Positions 1 through 5,487 of a stretch of DNA of 7,262 nt are shown in pieces. The stretch is from DATFLS01 sp964413425 (GTDB lineage: Bacteria > Fidelibacterota > JAANXI01). The stretch is from contig CAYPST010000156.1 of the NCBI GenBank assembly GCA_964413425.1, positions 1 to 7,262 on the forward strand, given 5' to 3'. The notes beneath the pieces were generated by a model that worked only from the letters and a program-made list of their open reading frames with translations, ran no database searches and was not told where the DNA came from. The first letter of the stretch is position 1; each line of letters begins with the position of its first letter. Both the position numbers and the translations under genes were made by a program.

Positions 1-55
1 CAGGGTCTATAAGGAATTGCCCCCTATTTTTGAGGTTTTGCTGTCAAACTTAAGT
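1..55. other. Foreign or repeat-derived sequence abutting broken hisF
   Basis: From about base 55 leftward the sequence no longer encodes HisF. Read away from hisF on the minus strand it begins TTAAGTTTGACAGC and continues through a short A-rich stretch and a G5 run. No coding sequence can be judged in so short a piece. The abrupt junction inside a conserved gene would fit the terminus of an insertion sequence or another repeat. No inverted repeat partner or target duplication can be checked because the window ends, so the family is not assignable. Confidence 0.4.
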
Positions 56-710
56 CTACAACCGCCTCATAAAAATGTTTTAGTTCACCGGCGCCTCCCG
101 ACGCAATCACGGGCAATTCCACGGCTTCAGAAATAGCGCTGGTAAATTCCAGGTCATAGCCATCTTTAGTCCCGTCCGCATCCATGCTGGTGGGCAGCAA
201 CACGCCGGCCCCGAGTTCCTCACACTCTTTCGCCCAGTTGACGGCATCCAGTCCCACCGGCTTGGTGCCGCCGCTGATGACCACTTCGAATCCGGAGGGC
301 ATCTCTGCATTTCTTCGTCCGTCAATGGCGATGGTTATTGTTTCGGAGCCGAACTGCTGTGCAGCCTTTTGTACCATTTCCGGGTCTCTCACCGCCGCGC
401 TGTTCATGGAAATTTTATCAGCGCCCGCTTCCAGCACCATCGCAATGTCTTCGATGCCGGATATGCCCCCGCCCACTGTTAACGGGATATCTATTACCGA
501 GGAAACACTCCTGACCCATTCCAGTCTGGTCTTCCGGTTTTCAGGAGTGGCAGCGATATCCAGCATTGCCAGTTCATCCGCCCCCTCCTGCTGATAAAAT
601 TCCGCGTTCTCCATGGGATCGCCGGCATCCTTCAAATCCACGAAATGCACGCCTTTCACCACTCGTCCGTCTTTCATATCCAGACACGGCATGATCTTAA
701 TTACGCTCAT
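24..710 (-). CDS. hisF: Imidazole glycerol phosphate synthase cyclase subunit HisF, C-terminally truncated
   Basis: HisF is the (beta-alpha)8-barrel cyclase that, with HisH-supplied ammonia, converts PRFAR to imidazole glycerol phosphate and AICAR in histidine synthesis. The protein opens with the hallmark MPCLDMKDGRVVKGVHF. With the start used here, the two catalytic aspartates fall at D11 (PCLD) and D130 (IAIDGRR), the same numbers as in the well-studied Thermotoga enzyme. LTVGGGI, SMDADGTKDGYD and VIASGGAGELKHF follow in family order. The start at 710 is preferred over an in-frame ATG at 773 because AGGAG lies 5 nt upstream of it and the 773 ATG sits on a TATAAT-like box. The product is 228 residues against about 250 usual. 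Family-like sequence stops after EAVVD (codon ending at base 54), is replaced by nine unrelated residues and a stop, and so loses strand 8, the AASVFH phosphate-binding loop and helix 8. It is probably non-functional if the junction is real. No other his gene is visible nearby. Confidence 0.9.
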   Translation of the reverse strand: MSVIKIMPCLDMKDGRVVKGVHFVDLKDAGDPMENAEFYQQEGADELAMLDIAATPENRKTRLEWVRSVSSVIDIPLTVGGGISGIEDIAMVLEAGADKISMNSAAVRDPEMVQKAAQQFGSETITIAIDGRRNAEMPSGFEVVISGGTKPVGLDAVNWAKECEELGAGVLLPTSMDADGTKDGYDLEFTSAISEAVELPVIASGGAGELKHFYEAVVDLSLTAKPQK

Positions 711-771
711 TCCTGCTCCTTCATCCACATGATATTCGAATTCACCGGTTTTTTCAGACATGAATATATGC

Positions 772-799
772 ATTATATCTTTTTCATGAAATTCAAAAG
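772..799 (-). promoter_or_regulatory. Possible hisF promoter
   Basis: On the minus strand a perfect TATAAT (777 down to 772) lies about 60 bp before the hisF start at 710. The -35 region is weak: CTTTTG with 16-bp spacing or TTTTGA with 15-bp spacing. The box overlaps the alternative upstream ATG at 773, which supports the shorter HisF start. The 179-bp gap after cfa also makes a separate promoter reasonable. A chance match in AT-rich DNA is possible. Confidence 0.35.
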
Positions 800-810
800 A
801 ATCACGTATA

Positions 811-833
811 CAGGAATTCCTGGTGAGATCACC
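811..833. repeat. Paired dyad symmetries between cfa and hisF
   Basis: A perfect 12-bp palindrome, CAGGAATTCCTG (811-822), is joined directly to an imperfect dyad, GGTGA-GA-TCACC (822-833). They lie in the cfa-hisF spacer, just upstream of the putative hisF promoter. They could be operator half-sites for a dimeric regulator or part of an RNA structure. No known binding consensus is recognised. Confidence 0.4.
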
Positions 834-848
834 GGAGTGGAGTTAGTG

Positions 849-875
849 AAAAAACACACGACTTTCCCTCCGTCG
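849..875 (-). terminator. Possible weak intrinsic terminator after cfa
   Basis: About 15 nt beyond the cfa stop, the minus-strand transcript can form CGAC/GTCG (875-872 with 862-859) around a 9-nt loop, followed after 4 nt by six U residues (854-849). The stem is only 4 bp, so this is a weak candidate, but stem, U-run and position after the stop are all in the right order. Confidence 0.35.
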
Positions 876-889
876 AAATCTATTATGAC

Positions 890-1999
890 TTACCGGCAGA
901 CCGGCAGCTCCCGGCCGGGTTTTGTCATCACAACCTGCCAGAGCTGAGTGTGCCGCGATCGAAACCCGCCTGCACTGCTCAGCAGATAATAACGCCACAG
1001 GCGGTAAAACCGATCAGAATACTTCTGTCGCAGATCCGGCCAGGCGGCTTCAAAATTGTGATACCATGCCTGCAGGGTCTTATCATAATCCGGACCGAAA
1101 TTGTGCCAGTCTTCCATGACAAAGATCCCTTCCATGGCTTTGCCAATCTGGGCAACCGAGGGGAGCATGCCGTTGGGAAAAATATATTTTTCGGTCCACG
1201 GATTGGTGGTGGACGTGCTCACGTTGCTCCCGATAGTATGGATGAAGGAAATACCGTCATCTTTCAGGCAGCGAACCACCGTCTGCATGTAGGTCCGATA
1301 ATTCTTATATCCCACATGCTCAAAGAACCCGATAGACAGCACCCGGTCGTAGGTCCCTTCTACTTCGCGATAATCCTGCATTTTCACCTCCACAGGCAGG
1401 GAGGGATCCCGGTGCTCCCGGAACCAGTCCACCTGCTGCTGCGAAACAGTCACTCCGGTCACTTCTGCTCCATAATTCGCTGCTGCATAGTGTGCAAAGG
1501 AGCCGTAACCGCACCCCAGATCCAGCACCGACATGCCCGCCTCCAGCTCCAGTTTCTGACAAATCAGATCCAGTTTTGCTTCCTGGGCTTCCCGCAGTGT
1601 GGTAGCCTCCTTCCAGTAGGCGCAACTGTAGTTCATTCCGGGATCCAGCATGGCTTCGAAGAGATCATTCCCCCTGTCGTAATGATGCTCTCCTATCTGC
1701 CGGGCCCGGCGCCGGTTCTGGAGATTCCAGATCTTCGCTTTCGCCACGTGCCAGTAAGATTTCCAGCTGCCCCGCACTCGATCTTCAACCCCGGCCCGCA
1801 GAATACGGTTAATAAATTCATCCAGCGCCTCGCACTCCCACCAGCCATCCATATACGATTCTCCTAATCCCAGAGAACCGTCACTGAGCACCCGTTGATA
1901 GAATCGATCATCCGTCACCTGCATATCATACGAAGCAGTACCGTTCAGGGTAATACCTGCAGAATCCAACAATTCTGTCACTATATCCTTTGCTGCCAT
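890..1999 (-). CDS. cfa: Cyclopropane-fatty-acyl-phospholipid synthase
   Basis: Transfers the methyl carbon of S-adenosylmethionine to the cis double bond of unsaturated acyl chains in membrane phospholipids, forming cyclopropane rings; it acts peripherally on the inner membrane. The 369-residue product matches the length (E. coli 382) and order of motifs of true Cfa: a small N-terminal domain (about 1-90), HHYDRGNDLFEAMLDPGMNYSCAYWK (106-130) with the conserved C126, the SAM-binding VLDLGCGYGSFAHYAA (158-173), GFFEHVG with E227, HTIG with H254, KYIFPNGMLPS, VMEDWHNFGPDYDKTL, and the C-terminal GGFRSRHTQLWQVV. The residues corresponding to the bicarbonate-site Cys, Glu and His of E. coli Cfa are all present, so it should be active. 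The start is supported by GGAG 8 nt upstream. It is flanked by long spacers (455 bp upstream, 179 bp to hisF), so it is probably transcribed alone. Mycolic-acid-type paralogues of this family are less likely given the closeness to E. coli Cfa. Confidence 0.95.
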   Translation of the reverse strand: MAAKDIVTELLDSAGITLNGTASYDMQVTDDRFYQRVLSDGSLGLGESYMDGWWECEALDEFINRILRAGVEDRVRGSWKSYWHVAKAKIWNLQNRRRARQIGEHHYDRGNDLFEAMLDPGMNYSCAYWKEATTLREAQEAKLDLICQKLELEAGMSVLDLGCGYGSFAHYAAANYGAEVTGVTVSQQQVDWFREHRDPSLPVEVKMQDYREVEGTYDRVLSIGFFEHVGYKNYRTYMQTVVRCLKDDGISFIHTIGSNVSTSTTNPWTEKYIFPNGMLPSVAQIGKAMEGIFVMEDWHNFGPDYDKTLQAWYHNFEAAWPDLRQKYSDRFYRLWRYYLLSSAGGFRSRHTQLWQVVMTKPGRELPVCR

Positions 2000-2060
2000 G
2001 AAATCATCTCCGTAATTTGTTTAACCTCAGTAATTCATGAAAAAATAGCACACAGCCTGT

Positions 2061-2074
2061 CCCGGTATACCGGG
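2061..2074. promoter_or_regulatory. Perfect 14-bp palindrome in the cfa leader
   Basis: CCCGGTATACCGGG is perfectly self-complementary and lies 62-75 bp before the cfa start. On the minus strand it follows a T7 run. It may be an operator for a dimeric repressor acting on cfa. Without a loop it is a poor RNA hairpin, which favours DNA binding if it has a function. Which regulator would bind is unknown. Confidence 0.4.
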
Positions 2075-2360
2075 GATGGACACAAAAAAACCGGATGACC
2101 GCGGATCCCCGTCCCCACATCCAAAGTATATAAGTGCAGAGGTGCATAAGGAAGCACGTATCCAAGTTACATATACTTGAAGAGGGAGTGAATCTGTGAC
2201 AAAGAGTGTCCACTGCTTGATACAGGCCAGCTCCAATGTACCCGGTTGGGTGTGGTGCAGGGGCCTCTCTTCTATTTTTTTCTGTGATCATCCACTGTTT
2301 CCGTGTAGAGCTGCCTCGAAGAGATCCATCCATTTGGGAGGTGCTATTCTCCTTTGGTTT

Positions 2361-2383
2361 ATCCCAAGGGATCCCTGCGGGAT
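2361..2383. repeat. Alternating ATCCC/GGGAT hairpin cluster
   Basis: Four arms alternate: ATCCC (2361-2365), GGGAT (2368-2372), ATCCC (2371-2375) and GGGAT (2379-2383). They can form mutually exclusive hairpins, and the centre AGGGATCCCT (2367-2376) is a perfect palindrome. It lies about 70-95 bp beyond the GNAT stop and could stabilise or end that transcript, though no U-run follows. It could also be a small dispersed repeat. Confidence 0.35.
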
Positions 2384-2454
2384 GAATAATTCTGGTTAAA
2401 TGGCCTAACCATGTTTATGCTCGCAGATATAAAACAGCCACCACTTTTTTCAGC

Positions 2455-3195
2455 TCAGTCAAGCGTCAACCAACACACCCGCTTCTGTTTGATAAATCCA
2501 AGCTGGGTCACCAGCCGTATTGCTCTCTCATTGTCTTCCTCAATATAGGCAAATGGCTTCTCACCCTGTTTACGTACTTTCCGTGCTAACGCCAGGATGG
2601 TTTGGTATCCATACCCCTTTCTCCTGTGATCCGGGAGCACGTGCAAGAATCCCAGGGCTCCATCATCATGCGTGATTGCCCAGGCAATCAGTTGACCTTG
2701 CCGATGCAACGCTACACTCATCCCTCGTGCGATCCTGTCCTGTACATAGTCGAGTGAAAAGTATTTCCGGTATAGTGAATTTTTATACACATATGCAGCA
2801 TCAGTGGCTTCCAGAGGAACAAAATTGAGTGTCGACTCCGGTAACCGAACTTCGTCGGGAAGCAAATACTGCATCATATATATCTCTCCCCGGATTTCCC
2901 TGTCCTTTGTGATAACGGGCACCATCCAATCCTCCACAGCGGCAAAAAAGGAGTCTCCGGAAAGATACCTGTTCATCAGATGTTCCAGTTCATTCCGGGA
3001 GTCGCTGCTGATATATGTCCAGATTTCATTGCTCTCACCCCGGATGAAGACGGAATCCCCAACCCTCTCATAACTCATCACGGGATAGGCTTGAATGAAA
3101 TTCAGTATGTTGATATTTCGTTCTTTATCTTTGCTCAGCAAATCGATTACCATATGTAAATTCTGTCCGGATTGCCTCTTCATAATACCAACCAT
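2455..3195 (-). CDS. GNAT-family N-acetyltransferase (FR47/GLYAT-like C-terminal domain)
   Basis: Predicted soluble acyl-CoA-dependent N-acyltransferase of 246 residues; substrate unknown. The C-terminal GNAT fold is clear from about residue 160: a strand HRQGQLIAWAITHD, then LGFLHVLPDHRRKGYGYQTIL (181-201), containing the RRKGYG acetyl-CoA pyrophosphate-binding loop, and then the typical helix-strand ending IEEDNERAIRLVTQLGF (218-234). The first 125 or so residues form a separate N-terminal domain of the kind seen in two-lobed GNATs such as glycine N-acyltransferase and FR47 proteins. The start is not certain: ATG at 3195 has only a weak purine tract (AGAAGAA) upstream, and an alternative ATG at 3183 is no better. 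A gap of 99 bp separates it from the membrane methyltransferase-like gene upstream; they may be co-transcribed or independent. Neighbours do not reveal the substrate. Confidence 0.82.
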   Translation of the reverse strand: MVGIMKRQSGQNLHMVIDLLSKDKERNINILNFIQAYPVMSYERVGDSVFIRGESNEIWTYISSDSRNELEHLMNRYLSGDSFFAAVEDWMVPVITKDREIRGEIYMMQYLLPDEVRLPESTLNFVPLEATDAAYVYKNSLYRKYFSLDYVQDRIARGMSVALHRQGQLIAWAITHDDGALGFLHVLPDHRRKGYGYQTILALARKVRKQGEKPFAYIEEDNERAIRLVTQLGFIKQKRVCWLTLD

Positions 3196-3244
3196 TTCTT
3201 CTACCGGTCATTTTCGGAAACAGAATCGTCCTTTCAATTCCATC

Positions 3245-3273
3245 ATTGTATGCGGTATTCGGAATCGCTTCAG
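3245..3273 (-). promoter_or_regulatory. Possible promoter of the GNAT gene
   Basis: Minus-strand TACAAT (3250 down to 3245) is preceded by a 17-bp spacer and a poor -35 match, CTGAAG. It lies about 50 bp before the GNAT start, in the 99-bp spacer after the membrane protein gene. The good -10 and correct distance make it plausible; the weak -35 keeps confidence low. Confidence 0.3.
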
Positions 3274-3294
3274 CGGTGTAAAACTCTCAAATTA

Positions 3295-3864
3295 TCACTG
3301 CAATTCGTTCTTCGGCTTCTGTTTCGGATACGGGAAAAACATTGGGGTACTTCGTCTGTACTGAACATACTCCTCTCCAAAATCACGGAGCAGGCGTTTT
3401 TCTTCAATTAGTTTGATATACGCCAGCACCAGGAATAATAACACCAGAACGGTGAGACAACCACCGAGTGAATTCAGAAACAATGCAATGGCCAGATAGG
3501 CGCAAAATACCCCGAATACCATAGGATTTCTGGAGAATTCATACGCTCCGGAGATAACGAGTTTCTGTGTTTGAGGACTGAGAGTGATACCAAAGGCGTC
3601 AGTCGGACCGCCCCGCCCTTTCAGGAATAAAAAGAAATTCGACCAGGTGACAAACACCACTCCGATAGAAATTAAGACCACTGACAATATATCACGGACA
3701 GCGTCAGGGAGCGGGACAGGAACTGCAAAGAGACCAACTTTCAGTGAAGAAACGGAAAATATGCCGAACGGTATTAAAATAATAAACACGAGGATCCCGG
3801 ACAGATACCCGAGAAGGTAGCGTATAAGTGCCCGTTGATCTTTTCTCGTGGATTGTTTCATCAT
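3295..3864 (-). CDS. Integral membrane methyltransferase-like protein (ICMT/phospholipid N-methyltransferase superfamily)
   Basis: A 189-residue inner-membrane protein with about four hydrophobic segments (roughly 15-38, 57-81, 114-133 and 135-150). The superfamily signature is visible: GAYEFSRNPMVFGVF (106-120) corresponds to the usual G-(P/A)-Y-x-x-(S/V)-R-(N/H)-P motif, and EEKRLLRDFGEEYVQYRRSTPMFFP (154-178) to the C-terminal E-E-x-x-L-x-x-x-F-G-x-x-Y-x-x-Y motif. In isoprenylcysteine carboxyl methyltransferases and PEMT enzymes these parts form the S-adenosylmethionine site. Bacterial members act on lipids or small molecules, and the substrate here is unknown. The start is ATG-ATG at 3864/3861 with no strong ribosome site. 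The gap from ridA upstream is 113 bp. Cfa, also a SAM-dependent membrane-lipid enzyme, is two genes downstream, but that link is only suggestive. Confidence 0.78.
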   Translation of the reverse strand: MMKQSTRKDQRALIRYLLGYLSGILVFIILIPFGIFSVSSLKVGLFAVPVPLPDAVRDILSVVLISIGVVFVTWSNFFLFLKGRGGPTDAFGITLSPQTQKLVISGAYEFSRNPMVFGVFCAYLAIALFLNSLGGCLTVLVLLFLVLAYIKLIEEKRLLRDFGEEYVQYRRSTPMFFPYPKQKPKNELQ

Positions 3865-3977
3865 CTGTAGTAATTGGTATTCATGAACTTTTCTGGAAAT
3901 ACAATTCTGCTTTCGGTGTTTCTTTGTCTTCCCGATATGTTACAAACACGATGGGAAAGAGTCTACCCCGGACAGGA

Positions 3978-4382
3978 TCAAACGGTTTTCTCCTTTTCGT
4001 CCACCAGGGCGGAGACTTCTATTTCCACCAGACATTCGGGATCGATTAACGCCTGAACCTCTACCATGGAAGTGGCGGGACGGATTTTGCTAAAAAATTC
4101 TCCATGGGCGCGTCCGATATCTTCCCAGCTGGTTATATCAGTCACATACATTCTGGTGCGGATAACATCCTGCAGGCCCGCTCCGACTTTTCCCAGCGCC
4201 TGTTCAATCTTTGATAAAACGTATTTCGTCTGCTCGCAGGGATCCCCCTTCCCGACGACCCGGCCGGTATCATCGACTGCCACGGTGCCGGATACTTCGA
4301 CGGTCTGGCCCGCCCGGAAAACCCGGGAATATCCGACCTGTGCTTCCCATGCTGTTCCTGATGACACTCGCTGCCTCTGCAT
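3978..4382 (-). CDS. RidA/YjgF/UK114-family protein without the catalytic arginine
   Basis: A 134-residue member of the Rid family, small trimeric proteins whose archetype RidA hydrolyses reactive enamine/imine intermediates from PLP enzymes. Visible landmarks: GYSRVFRAGQTVEVSGTVAVD (18-38), the DPCEQTKYVLSKIEQAL helix (48-63), VIRTRMYVTDITSWEDIGRAHGEFF (73-97) and the closing RPATSMVEVQAL..LVEIEVSALV (101-127). Deaminating RidA proteins carry Arg at position 105 (E. coli numbering, in ARSxVEV); here the aligned residue is T104 in PATSMVEV. This matches the Rid4-7 subfamilies, which lack the arginine and are not known to have imine deaminase activity. The glutamate of the VEIE segment is kept. 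The start at 4382 is chosen because GGGAG lies 7-8 nt upstream; an in-frame ATG at 4418 would overlap the putative -10 box. It is transcribed divergently from the DUF1080 gene. Confidence 0.9.
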   Translation of the reverse strand: MQRQRVSSGTAWEAQVGYSRVFRAGQTVEVSGTVAVDDTGRVVGKGDPCEQTKYVLSKIEQALGKVGAGLQDVIRTRMYVTDITSWEDIGRAHGEFFSKIRPATSMVEVQALIDPECLVEIEVSALVDEKEKTV

Positions 4383-4416
4383 GAGTACTCTCCCTGATTT
4401 CGTTCTTCTGGTTCTC

Positions 4417-4445
4417 ATTATACGGAAGTTAGGAGACTTCCCGAA
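4417..4445 (-). promoter_or_regulatory. Putative ridA promoter with an embedded dyad
   Basis: Minus-strand TATAAT (4422 down to 4417) lies about 35 bp before the ridA start. At 17 bp the -35 is poor (TTCGGG). The spacer holds a perfect inverted repeat, GGAAGT-N6-ACTTCC (4424-4441), just upstream of the -10. A regulator binding there would affect polymerase access, and a poor -35 would suit an activator-dependent promoter. The -10 match is solid; the regulatory role is inferred. Confidence 0.4.
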
Positions 4446-4564
4446 TCAGCTGATATCGAACGCATCATTGATCCTTGGGAACAGCATCCGGAGAATGCCT
4501 GAATTGGTCCCTGGATCCAAAAGGTATGAAGCGAAATCCATCATTGGAGCAGAATATTTTCATC

Positions 4565-4593
4565 TTGCGAACAATGAGTGGTCTGCCTATAAT
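4565..4593 (+). promoter_or_regulatory. Sigma-70-type promoter for the DUF1080 gene
   Basis: TTGCGA (4565-4570), a 17-bp spacer and a perfect TATAAT (4588-4593) give near-consensus sigma-70 geometry. Transcription would start near 4600, leaving a leader of about 70 nt before the ATG at 4669. It faces away from the ridA promoter in the same divergent spacer, so both genes can be controlled from this region. Confidence 0.6.
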
Positions 4594-4668
4594 AGATTAT
4601 TCCTGATAAAACTTACATGTCACCTAAACATAGTTACTAAGAATCTTAAGCGGAAGGGCCATTTTACC

Positions 4669-5325
4669 ATGATCAGAAAAATGGTGTATTTCTTGTTGGT
4701 GAGCCTCCTGCCATTATCCCTGTATTCGCAGGATTCCGAATGGCGACAGTTGTTCAACGGCAAAAATCTGCAGGGATGGGATCATATCGGGCCGGGTGAG
4801 TTTGTGATTGAAGACGGCGTGCTCAAATCTGTGGGAGGCATGGGACTTTTATGGTATACCGGAGAGAAATTCAGCAACTGTGTGATTCGCATCGTCTTCA
4901 CTGTTGAAGATAACAATGTGAATTCCGGTGTGTTCATCCGCATCCCTGACACCCCCGAAGCTCCCTGGGAGGTAGTGAATACCGGTTATGAAGTGCAAAT
5001 TGACAACGGTTTCCGCTTCGACCACGATGATTATCACGTCACCGGGGTGCTCTATTCGCTGACCAAAGCCATGGCGTATCCGCAGAAGCGGCCGGGCGAA
5101 TGGAATACCATGGAAATCACCCTGGACGGGCCCATCACTATTGTGCACGTCAACGACCAAAAAGTAACCCATTATGCAGAAGGCCAGCCGGTGCCGGAAG
5201 CAAGACGCTGGTTTGAACCGGTGAGAGGCCCCCGGCCGGAATCCGGATACATCGGACTCCAGAATCACGACGAAGAATCGACGGCCTACTTTAAGGAGGT
5301 CTCCGTGAAACCCCTGCCGGAATAG
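4669..5325 (+). CDS. Exported DUF1080 / 3-keto-disaccharide hydrolase-domain protein
   Basis: A 218-residue exported protein with one DUF1080 domain (Pfam PF06439, named 3-keto-disaccharide hydrolase), a jelly-roll related to concanavalin-like lectins and glucanases. Residues 1-20 are a signal peptide: basic start, hydrophobic core YFLLVSLLPLSL, probable cleavage at YS-Q; there is no lipobox cysteine. The domain follows at once with the usual opening WRQLFNGKNLQGWDHIG (25-41) and FVIEDGVLKS. The core segment DNNVNSGVFIRIP (81-93) and GYEVQIDNG (106-114) carry the conserved acidic and Gln positions. The domain ends with EWNTMEITLDG, IVHVNDQKV and SGYIGLQNHDEESTAYFKEVSVKPL. The true start is the ATG at 4669, not the far upstream ATG in the same frame, because it alone gives a signal peptide, has GGAAGGG about 10 nt upstream and sits behind a good promoter. 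It converges on a sugar kinase gene. Substrate is unproven; many DUF1080 proteins are uncharacterised. Confidence 0.9.
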   Translation: MIRKMVYFLLVSLLPLSLYSQDSEWRQLFNGKNLQGWDHIGPGEFVIEDGVLKSVGGMGLLWYTGEKFSNCVIRIVFTVEDNNVNSGVFIRIPDTPEAPWEVVNTGYEVQIDNGFRFDHDDYHVTGVLYSLTKAMAYPQKRPGEWNTMEITLDGPITIVHVNDQKVTHYAEGQPVPEARRWFEPVRGPRPESGYIGLQNHDEESTAYFKEVSVKPLPE

Positions 5326-5412
5326 ATCGCGAACCTATTTTGGAAGGCAGGAAGAGGGCGACCAGAGAAATGTAGCGTCATTCGTTTCGCTTTCATATCA
5401 CTTTCGGAAACA

Positions 5413-5454
5413 GCAAGGCACCTCCCTGCGGATTGCAGCAGGGCGGTGCCTTGC
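5413..5454. terminator. Strong bidirectional hairpin between convergent genes
   Basis: GCAAGGCACC (5413-5422) pairs perfectly with GGTGCCTTGC (5445-5454). After a single T/C mismatch, CCCTGC (5424-5429) pairs with GCAGGG (5438-5443) around an 8-nt loop: 16 bp of GC-rich stem. It lies 88 nt beyond the DUF1080 stop and 34 nt beyond the kinase stop, so it can end or protect both transcripts. Neither side has a good U-run (minus-strand side: TGTTTCC), so termination may be inefficient or the hairpin may mainly protect the 3' ends. Confidence 0.7.
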
Positions 5455-5487
5455 GATCCTTAACGCTCGCTCTCTTTAAGAAGCCAA

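Larger units (their letters stand above)
2000..2454. other. Intergenic region upstream of cfa, no gene seen
   Basis: This 455-bp spacer separates the end of the GNAT gene from the start of cfa. The open frames crossing it give low-complexity, unrecognisable proteins, have no convincing ribosome site and overlap the cfa leader. It is rich in dyads: a 14-bp palindrome (2061-2074), CAAGT-N7-ACTTG (2163-2179), an alternating ATCCC/GGGAT cluster (2361-2383) and TGGTTA-N7-TAACCA (2393-2411). A possible cfa -10 box, TATACT, is on the minus strand at 2130-2125 with a poor -35. Confidence 0.6.

Noticed and set aside
1..55. Assignment of a specific insertion sequence family at the left edge
   Set aside because: Only one possible terminus of about 50 bases is visible, with no transposase, partner repeat or target duplication.
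711..773. N-terminal extension of HisF from ATG at 773
   Set aside because: The extra 21 residues are not part of the family, the ATG lies on a TATAAT-like box, and AGGAG precedes the ATG at 710, which restores standard HisF numbering.
950..1867. 305-codon open frame on the plus strand
   Set aside because: It is wholly antisense to cfa, whose reading frame has unmistakable family motifs; the plus-strand translation resembles no protein.
2004..2333. 109-codon minus-strand frame upstream of cfa
   Set aside because: Low-complexity translation with many Cys and His and no motif; it overlaps the cfa ribosome site region and has no convincing start signal.
4066..4668. Long N-terminal extension in frame with the DUF1080 gene (ATG at 4066)
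   Set aside because: It runs antisense through ridA, has no recognisable domain and would bury the signal peptide. The ATG at 4669 has a ribosome site, a promoter and a signal peptide.
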